DNA of 64,000 nt from UBA8106 sp964569695 (GCA_964569695.1 CAZMUA010000002.1:62001-126000), one strand, 5' to 3'. Shown: positions 1-9,351, counted from the stretch's first letter. Translations and numbers: made by a program. Notes: generated from the letters alone by a model not told the origin.

Positions 1-32
1 GACGAGACCTTTTTTCTGATAGTAAATGAAGG

Positions 33-1178
33 TTATGTTTCCAGCACTCTCTTGAAAACCTCCATCGCCTGTTCCATGTTTTCCATGGTGCCGAGCGAGA
101 TTCGGGCGTGTGTATTTTCCATCGGAGGGAAGTCACGTCCGACCCTGATACCGTGCGTCCGGCACGCGTCCCTGAACTCTGACGCCGGACGATCGATATT
201 GACAAACACAAAGTTTGTTTGCGAATCAGGGGCGTCAAACCCCATCGCTTCGAATTGCGAAAGAGTCCAGTCGCGGATACGTTTGTTTTCCTGGCGTTCC
301 CACTCCATGTGAGCGGTATCCTCGATGGCTGCAATCCCGGCGACAGATTGGAGTTCGTTAATGCTACCCAGGCCCCAAGATTGACGGAGTTTGGTGAGTG
401 TTTCAGGCTGTCCAATTCCGTAACCCATGCGCATTCCAGCCATGCCGAAGGCTTTTGAAAATGTTCGAGTCATGAACACGTCAGGGTACTCAAGTGAAAT
501 CTGGTCGCCTGACCCAATACCCGGCGCGGTGGAGTAATGAATGTACGCTTCGTCAATGAGAATAGCTGTGTCTGGGGAGCGTTGCTTGATCGCCCGGACT
601 GCCGCTTCAATTTCTGCGAGTGTATGGATCGTTGAAGTCGGGTTATTGGGGTTGCAAAGAAATACCAAACCGGCGCCTACTGACACGTCAACCATGGCGT
701 CGATGTCGAGATAGAGATCAGGTCTGACCGGAATCGATCGTTCAGCGCCGCGCATGTAGGAGGGATCTCCCGAAACGAGCGGACGTGAATCCGTTACGTA
801 AGCGCGCTGCGCTGCCTGTAAAATTGCTCCTGACCCGGTTGCCGTAATCACGTTCTCAGGTTCAACGTTGTGGGCTTTTGCAAGAGCGGCGCTAAATGCA
901 CGACTACTCAGTACGGGGTACCCGTAACCAAGTTCGATTGAGGGATGTTGTTTTAAGACTTCTATGACTTTGGGGCTGGGTCCTCGGAGATTTTCATTAC
1001 TACTCAGTTTAATGTCAGTGGAACCAGTTGAAGCCTGCAGAGCGCTCTCGAGCGCTAAATCCTCATATCCAAGTGCGGTTAATTCTTCGTGTCCGTGTCC
1101 AATGATAAAAGAAGCTGAAGCAAGTCCGGCAGTACCTCTGCCGAGTTGCTGGACAAATGCACGACGTGAGAGTGCCAT
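33..1178 (-). CDS. Tat-exported HisC-like PLP aminotransferase
   Basis: Fold-type I aminotransferase of the histidinol-phosphate aminotransferase subgroup, 381 residues. The N-terminus carries a twin-arginine signal (SRRAFVQ, residues 4-10, then a hydrophobic stretch). The fold markers are present: an LSSNENLRGPSP segment near 58-69, CNPNNPT at 175-181, D209 in DEAY for the PLP pyridine nitrogen, and SKAF with K242 as the Schiff-base lysine followed by the arginine-rich GMAGMRMGY. An AGGAGG ribosome site six bases upstream supports this start. Family knowledge gives PLP transamination. The substrate is unknown, and export argues against a role in histidine synthesis because HisC is cytoplasmic. 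Confidence 0.88.
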   Translation of the reverse strand: MALSRRAFVQQLGRGTAGLASASFIIGHGHEELTALGYEDLALESALQASTGSTDIKLSSNENLRGPSPKVIEVLKQHPSIELGYGYPVLSSRAFSAALAKAHNVEPENVITATGSGAILQAAQRAYVTDSRPLVSGDPSYMRGAERSIPVRPDLYLDIDAMVDVSVGAGLVFLCNPNNPTSTIHTLAEIEAAVRAIKQRSPDTAILIDEAYIHYSTAPGIGSGDQISLEYPDVFMTRTFSKAFGMAGMRMGYGIGQPETLTKLRQSWGLGSINELQSVAGIAAIEDTAHMEWERQENKRIRDWTLSQFEAMGFDAPDSQTNFVFVNIDRPASEFRDACRTHGIRVGRDFPPMENTHARISLGTMENMEQAMEVFKRVLET

Positions 1179-1337
1179 ATGGTCCTCCTAGAACCTACGT
1201 ATCGTGGATGTCACGATGACTAGGGTTTCTTTAATAAATGCCCAAATGTGGACCCTATCTTTAAAAGTCCTCGTTTACAGAGATACCACAGTAATCTTCC
1301 AAAGAACTTCGGTCAAGTGTGATCTCATTAAGGTGTA

Positions 1338-2135
1338 TTAGTTCCCAGGATCACGCCACGGTGGACTAAATGGTTTGATCCGACCCTCCCACAGGGAGCG
1401 GTTGTTCTCTTGGCAGACATATTCCATTAGTTCCCCTTCGAATGGGGTAAAAATGCGCTCATTCGTCCAGGGTTTGGTGTACGTTTTTGGATCATCTATT
1501 GTTACTGTGAAATGGATATTGCCATTTTCGAGTAAATCAAAGGTTTGCACCAGATGTAGTTCATTGCTATGCGGATGTCCTCTTGTGTCGAGTCTGGTGT
1601 AGCCATTGAATCCAGTTGTTTCAATGATCAGGGTGTCGTCTTCCCAGCGCCCGAGGGAGTGTCCGTACCAGGCAGGTTCTTGATAGTCCGGTAGTCCGCG
1701 TCCATCGAGAGGTACGACATGAAACCAATATCCGATCTCATATAGGAATGAGAGGTGGGTCTCATTTTGCATGATCCGCATCGGAAACGGTCCGCTGATA
1801 GATCGAGGCAGACCGAACGGCATACAGTTTGCCGTATAGTCTCCGTCTCGTGGGTCGTAATCCGTCCAATTCTCTAGACCCCATTGTGTATACGGGAGTT
1901 CCGAAGGCCCTTCATGCCCAGGTCTAGCCTGAGTCATATCTGGCACGTACGGCCGTGCCCAGATACCGTTAAAATCAGGTTTGCCATTTGAAAGGCGTGG
2001 AATGCTCTTCGAAGGTAACGAAGGATCATTTAAGGCTGTTAGTTGAGAACTGCCCAGCAGCGCCACGTTGAAATTTTGAGTTAGCAACCCAATAGCAATG
2101 CCAGCAATCAGACCGAAAAGCACGCGCATATTCAT
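1338..2135 (-). CDS. Exported protein with GKPDFNGIW motif, unknown function
   Basis: A 265-residue protein with an N-terminal hydrophobic signal (residues 4-28) and the segment GKPDFNGIW at 51-59. That motif recalls a large family of uncharacterised exported proteins in Acidobacteriota that begin their mature part with a similar K-P-D-x-x-G-x-W motif. The mature part is rich in Trp, Tyr and acidic residues (HSLGRWEDDTLIIETTGFNG), which suggests a small beta-rich fold. AAGGAGG lies about seven bases before the ATG. It is divergent from the DUF6152 gene at 2326; the two families appear to co-occur, but that is recollection rather than something shown here. Function unknown. Confidence 0.75.
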   Translation of the reverse strand: MNMRVLFGLIAGIAIGLLTQNFNVALLGSSQLTALNDPSLPSKSIPRLSNGKPDFNGIWARPYVPDMTQARPGHEGPSELPYTQWGLENWTDYDPRDGDYTANCMPFGLPRSISGPFPMRIMQNETHLSFLYEIGYWFHVVPLDGRGLPDYQEPAWYGHSLGRWEDDTLIIETTGFNGYTRLDTRGHPHSNELHLVQTFDLLENGNIHFTVTIDDPKTYTKPWTNERIFTPFEGELMEYVCQENNRSLWEGRIKPFSPPWRDPGN

Positions 2136-2325
2136 AAGGTGCGCCTCCTTGGCGATTTATTATCTTCCTTAATATAAATTACACTTTTGGTTGGTTGCAT
2201 GTGCATAGTAGTCTACACCGTCAGGCCTTTATTTGGACACTTGCGTTATAGTCCGCGCGATGAGAAAATGCATTTCGTCTATGGGATTGGTGTAATTTCC
2301 TAACCTTGGGTAGTAGGAGGTAACA

Positions 2326-2727
2326 ATGAGCAGCACACAATCTATTTGTTTAGTGGGCCTTGGCTTGCTTCTCCTGTGTGTGCCGGTTGTGGGACACCAT
2401 TCTTTTGCTGCAGAATTTGACAGAAATTCTCCTGTCAATGTAACTGGTCCAGTTACAAAGATTGAGTGGTTCAATCCTCATGTCTGGTTCTTTATGGACA
2501 GTACGGATGATGCTGGCGAGGTGACGAGCTGGGCGATGGAGATGGGGAGCCCTAATCAACTTGTGCGGGCCGGATGGACTCGGCAAACTATGAGTATTGG
2601 TGACGTCGTCACTGTAGAGGGTAGTCGTGCTTATGACGAGACCAATAATGCGAGTGCCCGCGTTGTAACACTGGCTGAGACCGGTCAGCGATTATTCGCA
2701 GCCTCAAGTCAAGGTCGTACGCCGTAA
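2326..2727 (+). CDS. DUF6152 family exported protein
   Basis: A 133-residue exported protein with a signal peptide ending near residue 23. The mature protein starts with HHSFAAEFD (24-32), followed by a P-V-T-K-I-E-W-x-NPHVW core (43-54) and a WAMEMGSPNQL segment near 69-79. These match the DUF6152 family as I know it; the fold is probably a small OB-like beta barrel. AGGAGG sits five bases before the ATG. It is transcribed away from 1338-2135 and ends at a strong bidirectional hairpin. No biochemical function is established for the family. The conserved His pair at the mature N-terminus could bind metal, but that is conjecture. Confidence 0.8.
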   Translation: MSSTQSICLVGLGLLLLCVPVVGHHSFAAEFDRNSPVNVTGPVTKIEWFNPHVWFFMDSTDDAGEVTSWAMEMGSPNQLVRAGWTRQTMSIGDVVTVEGSRAYDETNNASARVVTLAETGQRLFAASSQGRTP

Positions 2728-2744
2728 GACTGATTGCCTACATA

Positions 2745-2790
2745 AAAAAGGTCGGGGCCCTCACGTGGAGAACCCCGACGCTTTATTTTC
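2745..2790. terminator. Bidirectional intrinsic terminator
   Basis: A seven-base perfect stem, GTCGGGG at 2751-2757 pairing with CCCCGAC at 2773-2779, is flanked by AAAAAA on the left and CTTTATTTT on the right. Read on either strand it gives a G+C hairpin followed by a U-tract. It lies exactly between the convergent ends of the DUF6152 gene (plus) and the molybdoenzyme gene (minus). Confidence 0.85.
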
Positions 2791-2805
2791 TCGTGTAACC
2801 AACCG

Positions 2806-3972
2806 CTACGCGATTAGCACCTTCCGCGGAAATTGCCCGTTACGTTCGAGGAAGGTTTTCTTGGTTTCTTGTTCTGCGGCTGTCGGCTGCACCTTCCCTG
2901 TGCTATCCGTCACACGCGACACAATTGTGTGCTCTCCTGCCGTTGCGTCATTCCAGTCATACGTGAAGAACTTCCAAGAGTACTTGGAGTTTGTCCGTGA
3001 ATCCAAAGTCGCCGGCTGCCACGTACCATCATCTATTTTCACTTCGACAGACTGGAGGGGCGTTCCATCGTGTAGCACGATTCCAAAGATCTTGTGACGA
3101 TTACCGTCGTGCGTCACACGCGCAATGAAGGATTTCAGCCGCATACGGGTAATTGCGGTTTCTTTCCATTTCATTTCGCCATTCACCATGACTCCTCGCA
3201 AGGTTCGATATTGCCGAGCTTGGTGTTTGCCAAGATACTGGTCTTCTTGAACATGGATTTCAGCAAGCCACTTCACTTGCGCCATTCCATACCATCCAGG
3301 AACAAGTAGTCGAAGGGGAAAACCCTGATGACGAGTGAGAGGTTCTCCGTTCAGTGCGTAGGCGAGCATTGGTTCAGATGAGAGTGCCTTCTCTCGAGAG
3401 AGGCTGCGGCCATACTGCTGGTCAACCGGAAAAGTCGTTCCTCGGAAGGGAACCTCTTCTTCACCTCGGTCTGCTCCAAAAAAGACAACGTCTTTTGCCG
3501 AGGAAGATACACCGGCTTTGTCCAACACGGTCCGCAGTGGGACGCCGGTCCAGCTTCCGTTACCACAGAGTCCATTGACTGGACCACCATTACCAGAACA
3601 TTCGAATCCGAAGACAAGGTCCTTGCTTGGCATCTCTCTAAGATCATCGAGTGAAAGTGAGAGTGGTTCATTGACAAGTCCCGAGACATGAAGACGGTAA
3701 GAGTCTCCGTCGACAACTGGGTGTCCGTAATGTTGTGTCGTCGCCCATTGGTCTGCAGGAGGGTAGATGACGCCATCAATATTCCGAATATCAATCATGC
3801 GACGTTCAGCACCACGAACGAGACGCATATTGTCTGGCAGGTCGAGGAAGTCGACCAGGGTTTCATTTTGCGCCAAGGCTGGCAAAACCCATTCAGGAAC
3901 TCCAAAGGCTCCTAAACCTGCCAATGCCAGGCTACTTTTCAGAATGTCGCGACGTGTGCTTGATGTGGTCAT
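2806..3972 (-). CDS. Tat-exported sulfite-oxidase-like molybdopterin enzyme
   Basis: Oxidoreductase of the sulfite oxidase/SorA/SoxC molybdopterin family, 388 residues from the chosen ATG, which has AAAGGA six bases upstream; an in-frame TTG at 3990 is less likely. Twin-arginine leader STRRDILKSS at 5-14, cleaved near AQN. The Mo-pterin domain contains FECSGNGG with C125 as the expected molybdenum ligand. The C-terminal third (from about GVMVNGEMKW onward) matches the Mo-co dimerisation domain. No haem-binding motif is present in the protein and no dedicated cytochrome gene is adjacent, so the electron acceptor is not evident. The physiological substrate could be sulfite, a sulfoxide or another oxyanion. 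Confidence 0.88.
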   Translation of the reverse strand: MTTSSTRRDILKSSLALAGLGAFGVPEWVLPALAQNETLVDFLDLPDNMRLVRGAERRMIDIRNIDGVIYPPADQWATTQHYGHPVVDGDSYRLHVSGLVNEPLSLSLDDLREMPSKDLVFGFECSGNGGPVNGLCGNGSWTGVPLRTVLDKAGVSSSAKDVVFFGADRGEEEVPFRGTTFPVDQQYGRSLSREKALSSEPMLAYALNGEPLTRHQGFPLRLLVPGWYGMAQVKWLAEIHVQEDQYLGKHQARQYRTLRGVMVNGEMKWKETAITRMRLKSFIARVTHDGNRHKIFGIVLHDGTPLQSVEVKIDDGTWQPATLDSRTNSKYSWKFFTYDWNDATAGEHTIVSRVTDSTGKVQPTAAEQETKKTFLERNGQFPRKVLIA

Positions 3973-4087
3973 CTTTGGTCCTTTCCGCAACCAAAAGTCG
4001 TTTGAAATTATAGCCGAATGCCTTATCGTGGTTCGGCTTCATGAATTCCACTTCTAATACATAAGTTATTGTTGCCACTACTCTCCG

Positions 4088-6010
4088 TTATTGTTGTTCT
4101 CCCGCAAGTTCCGTGAGTGTATTTGCGAGTGAACGGAGGCGTGACGCACCCCCTGGCAATAAATTGGCATCATCGTTCAATTCGACTGCCAGTTCTTGAA
4201 GGTCATCCACGGCTGCGGCGTCGGTATCTAGACGATTCAGTGCATCGCGAACGGAGGTAGCGTGCGCAGGTCGAATTGAATTTCGCCTCGATAATTGATC
4301 GACGTAGGAGAGGGCGACTGCAGGAGTCGGAGACCACTCGAATAAGTTCTGATTTTGAGGATTAAACTCTCCAAGTTCGACTTGTGTTGCGGCATCGATT
4401 TCGTTCTGCGATAAGTGCTCGCTTGGAGTTAATTCGAGCACATCAACACCACGTTGAATCGCCGTACCGTAAATGTAGCCATTGTACCAATAGCTTGACC
4501 AGTATCCACCCATGACTGGATTGTCAGAGTTGAGTGGGCCTCGATCGAAGAACGCAATTTCGACCGGATGCGCTGAGTCAGTGAAGTCGAATATTGAGAT
4601 GCCGCCTTGATACCAGGACTGCACCATAATGTCGCGACCCGGCACAGGGATTAGGGAGCCGTTATGCGCGACACAATTCTCCAGTTCGGTTTGTGGAGCG
4701 GGTAGTTTGTAATAGCTCTTAAAGACCAATTTTCTATCCACGATATCGAAGATGGCGTTGGCGCCCCAGCTCGGTAAGTCAGTTGCGAGGCATCGCGGTC
4801 GTCCACCACCACCCCATTCGTCTGTAAAAACGATTTTGGTTCCGGCGTTATTGAAGGTTGCGGAATGCCAATAGGCAAAACTTGGATCGACGACTTCGTC
4901 GATCCGTTCTGGATTCACTGGATCTGAGATATCCAAGAGAATTCCGTTTCCAGCACAGGCCCCTGCGGCAAGACCAATTTCTGAGAAGACCGTGATGTCG
5001 TGACATTGTGTGGTCATTCTGGAATTCTGAGTTCCCTCACCGTGGTCACCGCCTTGCCAGAGTCCGGCCAAGGAGCCGGTGTCTGGATCGGCAAAGATGC
5101 GCGGTCTATTCACGATGCGTGCTGTTTCGGGCGCAGCCAACGGAACTTGGATAACGTCAATACTAAAGAGGGCGGTGGTTGGAAAGTCGTCCGGGTCCTG
5201 TCCTTCGTCGAAATCGACATTAACACAACCATCAAGTTCGTCGCCTGACCGTACAGAGCCCGTGCCTGAACCGTAGATGTACAGGTTGGCTGGATCATTG
5301 GGATCTGGGACGACGGTATGTGTATGCGATCCACGACAGGTTTGGATTGCTGCCATCTGTTGCGGATTTCGGATATCGCTGATATCGAAGATGCGGACAC
5401 CTCGGAACCGTTCATCGCTTATCGGTTCTTCGACACCTTCCAAGCCGCAGTCGATTCGGCCGCGAGTTTGCTCGACAGACATAAACAGCAGATCGCCGTG
5501 CACCGAGACATCACCCTGACCTCCTGGACATACAATGGAGACCAGCAGTTCTAGTTCTCGCGGATCTTCCAGACTGTAGGTATTGAAGCCGTGATAGTTG
5601 CCCACGAACATATGGGTATCACTGAACGCAATATCGGAATTATTAAAGCCCATACTGCGCGGGCGTTCAGGAGGTGTCGGTTCAGCTGCCTCTTCTTCTT
5701 CAGCCACTTCAGCCTCGTCGTCCTCTGCTGGTTCTGGTTCGGGAGGTGTTCGCGGTTGAGATATTCGCCCTCCTGGAGCTTCGGGATCATAGAAGCCTTC
5801 TGGCTTCGGCAGATTAACGACCAGATTCATATTGTGAGCTGCTTCACCAGCGTCACGGAATCCACCGGCCAAGCCGATACGAGGATCGGCCTGTTGATCC
5901 TGCGCCAAGGCTGGTGAAGCCATCAAAAACATGGCTAGCAAGCTCAGAACCAACGGAAGTTTCATTCGTTCATGGTTGTTAGATGGCGAGGTAATCATAT
6001 TAGCTTTCAT
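4088..6010 (-). CDS. Exported LVIVD-type beta-propeller protein
   Basis: About 640 residues. I place the start at 6010, where GAGG lies seven bases upstream; an upstream ATG at 6043 and a downstream one at 5965 are alternatives. A hydrophobic signal ends near PALAQ. It is followed by a low-complexity acidic linker rich in Glu, Ala and Pro, then a propeller built from repeats of the kind 'gixifDisdP..P..i' (for example FDISDIRNPQQMAAIQTC and ILLDISDPVNPE), characteristic of LVIVD repeats. Conserved-looking His sites (GSHTHT, TQCHD, YWHSATF, NCVAHNG) line up along the blades and may bind metal. No catalytic assignment is possible; an extracellular binding or scaffold role is usual for such propellers. 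Confidence 0.72.
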   Translation of the reverse strand: MKANMITSPSNNHERMKLPLVLSLLAMFLMASPALAQDQQADPRIGLAGGFRDAGEAAHNMNLVVNLPKPEGFYDPEAPGGRISQPRTPPEPEPAEDDEAEVAEEEEAAEPTPPERPRSMGFNNSDIAFSDTHMFVGNYHGFNTYSLEDPRELELLVSIVCPGGQGDVSVHGDLLFMSVEQTRGRIDCGLEGVEEPISDERFRGVRIFDISDIRNPQQMAAIQTCRGSHTHTVVPDPNDPANLYIYGSGTGSVRSGDELDGCVNVDFDEGQDPDDFPTTALFSIDVIQVPLAAPETARIVNRPRIFADPDTGSLAGLWQGGDHGEGTQNSRMTTQCHDITVFSEIGLAAGACAGNGILLDISDPVNPERIDEVVDPSFAYWHSATFNNAGTKIVFTDEWGGGGRPRCLATDLPSWGANAIFDIVDRKLVFKSYYKLPAPQTELENCVAHNGSLIPVPGRDIMVQSWYQGGISIFDFTDSAHPVEIAFFDRGPLNSDNPVMGGYWSSYWYNGYIYGTAIQRGVDVLELTPSEHLSQNEIDAATQVELGEFNPQNQNLFEWSPTPAVALSYVDQLSRRNSIRPAHATSVRDALNRLDTDAAAVDDLQELAVELNDDANLLPGGASRLRSLANTLTELAGEQQ

Positions 6011-6055
6011 AAAGGGCCTCATCGGTTTCGATAGTCGATCCATTCATTATAACTA

Positions 6056-6823
6056 TTAACGGCTCTCAATCATTCCACGCATCCGACGCATCCGTGTAAT
6101 CTCCATCGATTGGTCAGCGACGACGTCTGACGCAAAGTGAAAAATTTGTGACTCTTGACCTGCTCCTGGGCTGGCAAATAATGTTTCGACCATGATCACC
6201 GCACCTTGATGATGCATGATCATGTATTCCAAAAATAACTTATCAAAGTCTGATCCCGTTGCTGCTGCCAGCGTAGTCATCTGTTCCGATGTCAGCATGC
6301 CAGGCATGAGCATTGCGCCATGTGCATGATGGGCGTGAACGTCCGGGACCTCTTCACCACGCACTAGTAACCAATCCTGCATCATCTTGATTTCGTCAGC
6401 TTGTGAAACGTCGATACGCGCAGCAAGCCCCCGTATATTTTGCCAGTCAGTGCGATCGTAGAGCAAACTCGTCATTTCCAGAGCCTGTGCGTGGTGACCA
6501 ATCATGCCTTGCATAAATTGCACGTCGGCTGCCCTCGCTTCGACCCTTGATAGATCGACAGCTTCGCTGACATCAATTTTTTGCGTCGATTCACCTGGAA
6601 GACCGGGTTGTAGGAGCGGAGGCCGGGATTCTGCGGTGCTTTGGATTAATTCAGCAGGGCTCGGGTCGGATTTGATTGCCATCGATTGGCATGAGATGGC
6701 AGAAATACACACAGCGAAAACGATGATTCGGAATTGCAACATTGTCGATGTCAAAGTATACACCGTCAGTGGTTTAAACATCTCTAGTTGCACTCGGCAT
6801 CGTTGGCGTGCCCTTAAGATCAT
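6056..6823 (-). CDS. DUF305 protein, possible lipoprotein
   Basis: Four-helix-bundle DUF305 protein with the two hallmark segments MQGMIGHHAQALEM and MIMHHQGAVIMVE, a pseudo-duplicated His/Met pattern that fits ferritin-like metal binding. The start is uncertain: ATGs exist at 6823, 6781 and 6742, none with a clear ribosome site. The 6742 start gives a short signal ending in AISC, a weak lipobox. The gene begins 13 bases after the FGE-like gene ends, so the two are probably co-transcribed. DUF305 proteins are often linked to copper or other metal handling; the role here is not shown. Confidence 0.82.
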   Translation of the reverse strand: MILRARQRCRVQLEMFKPLTVYTLTSTMLQFRIIVFAVCISAISCQSMAIKSDPSPAELIQSTAESRPPLLQPGLPGESTQKIDVSEAVDLSRVEARAADVQFMQGMIGHHAQALEMTSLLYDRTDWQNIRGLAARIDVSQADEIKMMQDWLLVRGEEVPDVHAHHAHGAMLMPGMLTSEQMTTLAAATGSDFDKLFLEYMIMHHQGAVIMVETLFASPGAGQESQIFHFASDVVADQSMEITRMRRMRGMIESR

Positions 6824-6836
6824 GATAGAGATGGGT

Positions 6837-7865
6837 TTAGAAACGCGAAATCACGAGTCGAAATCCAATGAATGGTCTTCGAGCACCAGGATCTGCACCA
6901 CCGCGAATTGCTGTCCGAACGTATTGTGGAGGATCACCATAATGGCCTCCCCGCATCACCCAAAGAGCCGGTGTTTCAAGATTAGCTTGAGCCGTTAGGG
7001 AATCCTGCAAATTCTGATGGTATGGAGTCCGAGTCCATTCCCAGACGTTGCCACTCATGTCGGAAAGGCCAAATGGGCACTCTGGACAGTCAAGACTCCC
7101 GACCGGTAGCGCGTGTGTAAATTGGTAGTTCGCCCGATCGCGTCGAGGAGTATCTCCCCAGGGATAAATTCGTCCGTCTATTCCGCGCGCAGCTTTTTCC
7201 CATTCCGCCTCACTCGGTAACCCTATTCGCCAACCGCGGCTCAGGACTTCCTTCAGTCGCGGCGGCGTGTGGTTTGAGGTTCGCAGCTTGTTGTCTAGCC
7301 AGCGACAGTAAGACAGCGCATCCGGCCAAGAGAGATTCACGGCTGGATGATCGTTTGCAGTCGGAAGCGCCCGTGTTCCTAATTGAAATCCCGTTGCTTT
7401 CACAAAGGCTGAGAATTGGGCGTTCGTCACTTCGTACCGAGAAATAAAATATGTAGGCAGGTCGACGGCACCTTTAGGAGCAGCCTCAGTCAACCGTTCA
7501 TTGTCAAAGGCTAGGGGATCGACAGTCGGGTCGCTACCCATCATGAATGGTCCTTCAGCTATTTCGACAAAACCAAACAAGTCATCATCTGGGAGGAACC
7601 AGGCGTCTGAGCGAAAGCGTGCCAAATTCAGCGGATCACTGGATGCTGACAGATTGTTCTCACCGTCGGTCTTCGGGGTTGCACTAGGTTGTTGGTAGTA
7701 CATCCAAGACGCTACCACGATTGCGATCGCAGCTATTGTGACGATTCCTCCAACTGGCCTTGCGGTTGTGTCCTGATTAGAAAAAAGTCGCACTTGAGGT
7801 CCTATGTATGATTCCTTGATTAGGAAATGATTTCTAATTACAGGCGAAGCTCCATCCGTGGTCAC
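6837..7865 (-). CDS. Membrane-anchored FGE/SUMF1-fold protein
   Basis: Formylglycine-generating-enzyme fold (FGE-sulfatase/SUMF1 domain), 342 residues. A single transmembrane helix at about 38-56 anchors an outward domain at about 97-342 with the family markers FMMGSDP (107-113), YEVTNAQF, PAVNLSWPDALSYCRWL, GLPSEAEWEKAARG (215-228), YPWGD (234-238) and GLSDMSGNVWEWT (266-278). The paired catalytic cysteines of true sulfatase-modifying FGE near the C-terminus are not visible, so sulfatase activation is unlikely; no sulfatase gene lies in the window either. The start is GTG and overlaps the preceding gene by 32 bases in another frame, implying translational coupling. Confidence 0.85.
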   Translation of the reverse strand: MTTDGASPVIRNHFLIKESYIGPQVRLFSNQDTTARPVGGIVTIAAIAIVVASWMYYQQPSATPKTDGENNLSASSDPLNLARFRSDAWFLPDDDLFGFVEIAEGPFMMGSDPTVDPLAFDNERLTEAAPKGAVDLPTYFISRYEVTNAQFSAFVKATGFQLGTRALPTANDHPAVNLSWPDALSYCRWLDNKLRTSNHTPPRLKEVLSRGWRIGLPSEAEWEKAARGIDGRIYPWGDTPRRDRANYQFTHALPVGSLDCPECPFGLSDMSGNVWEWTRTPYHQNLQDSLTAQANLETPALWVMRGGHYGDPPQYVRTAIRGGADPGARRPFIGFRLVISRF

Positions 7866-9351
7866 AGGCGCGTGTGTACAGATCTTGCTCAGACATATTC
7901 AGTAGGTTCTGTTTCTTTTCACGCAACAATAGTCTGAGATCAAGTATTCGAGGATTGAACCGTTCAACCTTCTCAGTCTCGAGCAGGTTGATGCAACCAG
8001 GCTGGAAGCGGACTTCACACGCCCGAGAAAAGTAGGCGAATTCAAGATCGGCATTTGCAGGGGTGATCAGCGCTTCTCGGTAATGCCCCCCAAGCTCATT
8101 GCAGGCCCATCCAGAGTTGTCGTCGCAATAGGCAGTTTCAATTGATAGCAGGCGTTCGCAGGCGTTACGCTGACCGTTGTTGCAGGCCGTTTGCCAGAAT
8201 GGCAAACTATCTCCAGTATGTCGCCCGTCAGTTGAACCAATAGCTGTCATCGCAGCAAACAAGACGGCCCAAGACGCGATATGGATTGAGTTGGTCCGCG
8301 AAAAGGGCCAATCGAGATTCCAACCAGACAGGATCCGATTTTGTTGAATCATGTGCACCAGACTATCGATTCGTCGAACGCTCAAATTTAGGAGGGGCAC
8401 ACATAAAAGCTTGTCGTAGAAGGTTGGCGCTCCAAGTGCGCCAAGAAGGGCATAGAGCATAAAGACACCCGCACCATAAAATATACCGAAAATGCTTTTA
8501 CCAATCGGTGTTTTAGGGGACGTTGACGGGTCTGTTACTAGGAGGTGTAATCCGAGAAACACAGCCGCCGGAATTTCTGAGTCCAGGAAATAAGGAACCC
8601 CAGTAACAGTTGCATAAAGTGCACTCAGCGCAAAAAGGATCGCCGCGGCCGATGCGGCTATCAAAGTTATAGAAAAGTAGTACATCACCACGAGGCCGAT
8701 CAGAAAAAGAAATAGATAAATATTCGGGGCAAGAACAAGTGTTGTGGCAATCTCTTGACCCCAGGTGAGGTCGCTCGTACTTGTGGCGATTAGAATTAAC
8801 GAGAAGAGGCCGAGTGAGAAAGCAGAGGGGTTAAAGATGTGGGTGAGTTTTCCGTCTCGCTTCCAGCGGAAAAATTCCTTACCCATAAACCCAACACCAA
8901 TCATGAGAAATTGCAGATAAAACCAATCATCCCTGAACCAGAGAAATAGGTTGGTACTGAAGATGATTGGAAACGGTCCAAAGCCGATTACGTAATTCTC
9001 ACGACGAGTCCACTGTAAAAGCATGTCAAACGTATAGGCAAACAACAGTTGTGCTACCAGTAGCCACGCCATGTCGTAGACCGGTTGCCAGTACCAACCC
9101 CAGTAGCCGAATACGGCTAATTGAACAGCAGCTTGGAGGTAATGTTGTGGTCGAATGTTCACTTGAAAACTGCGTCCGGTAGAGTAGTGGCGACAGTATA
9201 GATAGAGGGCCCCTTGCCAGATCAAAAGAACCGCACCAGCAGTCAAGAAGGCATTCGCAAGTGAAGGTTGAGTGTTGACACGTGCAACTAGTGACACGAG
9301 GGTGAGGGTCAGTGTCAGAGTGAGGGGCGTCAAGAAGACACGACGGGTCAT
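7834..9351 (-). CDS. NqrB/RnfD-like membrane protein fused to Cys-rich Sel1-like tail
   Basis: About 505 residues from the ATG at 9351 (AGAGAG eight bases upstream; a GTG at 9360 is also in frame). Residues 1 to about 350 form a polytopic domain with the sequence signs of the NqrB/RnfD family: HIFNPSAF, then many helices, then LLVTDPSTSPKTPIGKSIFG. The last 120 or so residues are soluble and contain cysteine pairs in HcpA-like helical repeat format (ACNNGQRNAC, ACDHGWSFAC). No other Rnf or Nqr subunit is present, and I could not find the usual flavin-threonine motif, so redox-driven ion pumping is doubtful. It heads a coupled unit with the FGE-like and DUF305 genes. Confidence 0.72.
   Translation of the reverse strand: MTRRVFLTPLTLTLTLTLVSLVARVNTQPSLANAFLTAGAVLLIWQGALYLYCRHYSTGRSFQVNIRPQHYLQAAVQLAVFGYWGWYWQPVYDMAWLLVAQLLFAYTFDMLLQWTRRENYVIGFGPFPIIFSTNLFLWFRDDWFYLQFLMIGVGFMGKEFFRWKRDGKLTHIFNPSAFSLGLFSLILIATSTSDLTWGQEIATTLVLAPNIYLFLFLIGLVVMYYFSITLIAASAAAILFALSALYATVTGVPYFLDSEIPAAVFLGLHLLVTDPSTSPKTPIGKSIFGIFYGAGVFMLYALLGALGAPTFYDKLLCVPLLNLSVRRIDSLVHMIQQNRILSGWNLDWPFSRTNSIHIASWAVLFAAMTAIGSTDGRHTGDSLPFWQTACNNGQRNACERLLSIETAYCDDNSGWACNELGGHYREALITPANADLEFAYFSRACEVRFQPGCINLLETEKVERFNPRILDLRLLLREKKQNLLNMSEQDLYTRACDHGWSFACN

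Noticed and set aside
7834..9351. Assignment as an Rnf or Nqr ion pump subunit
   Set aside because: No other subunit genes in the window and no visible flavin-attachment threonine motif; kept as NqrB/RnfD-like only.
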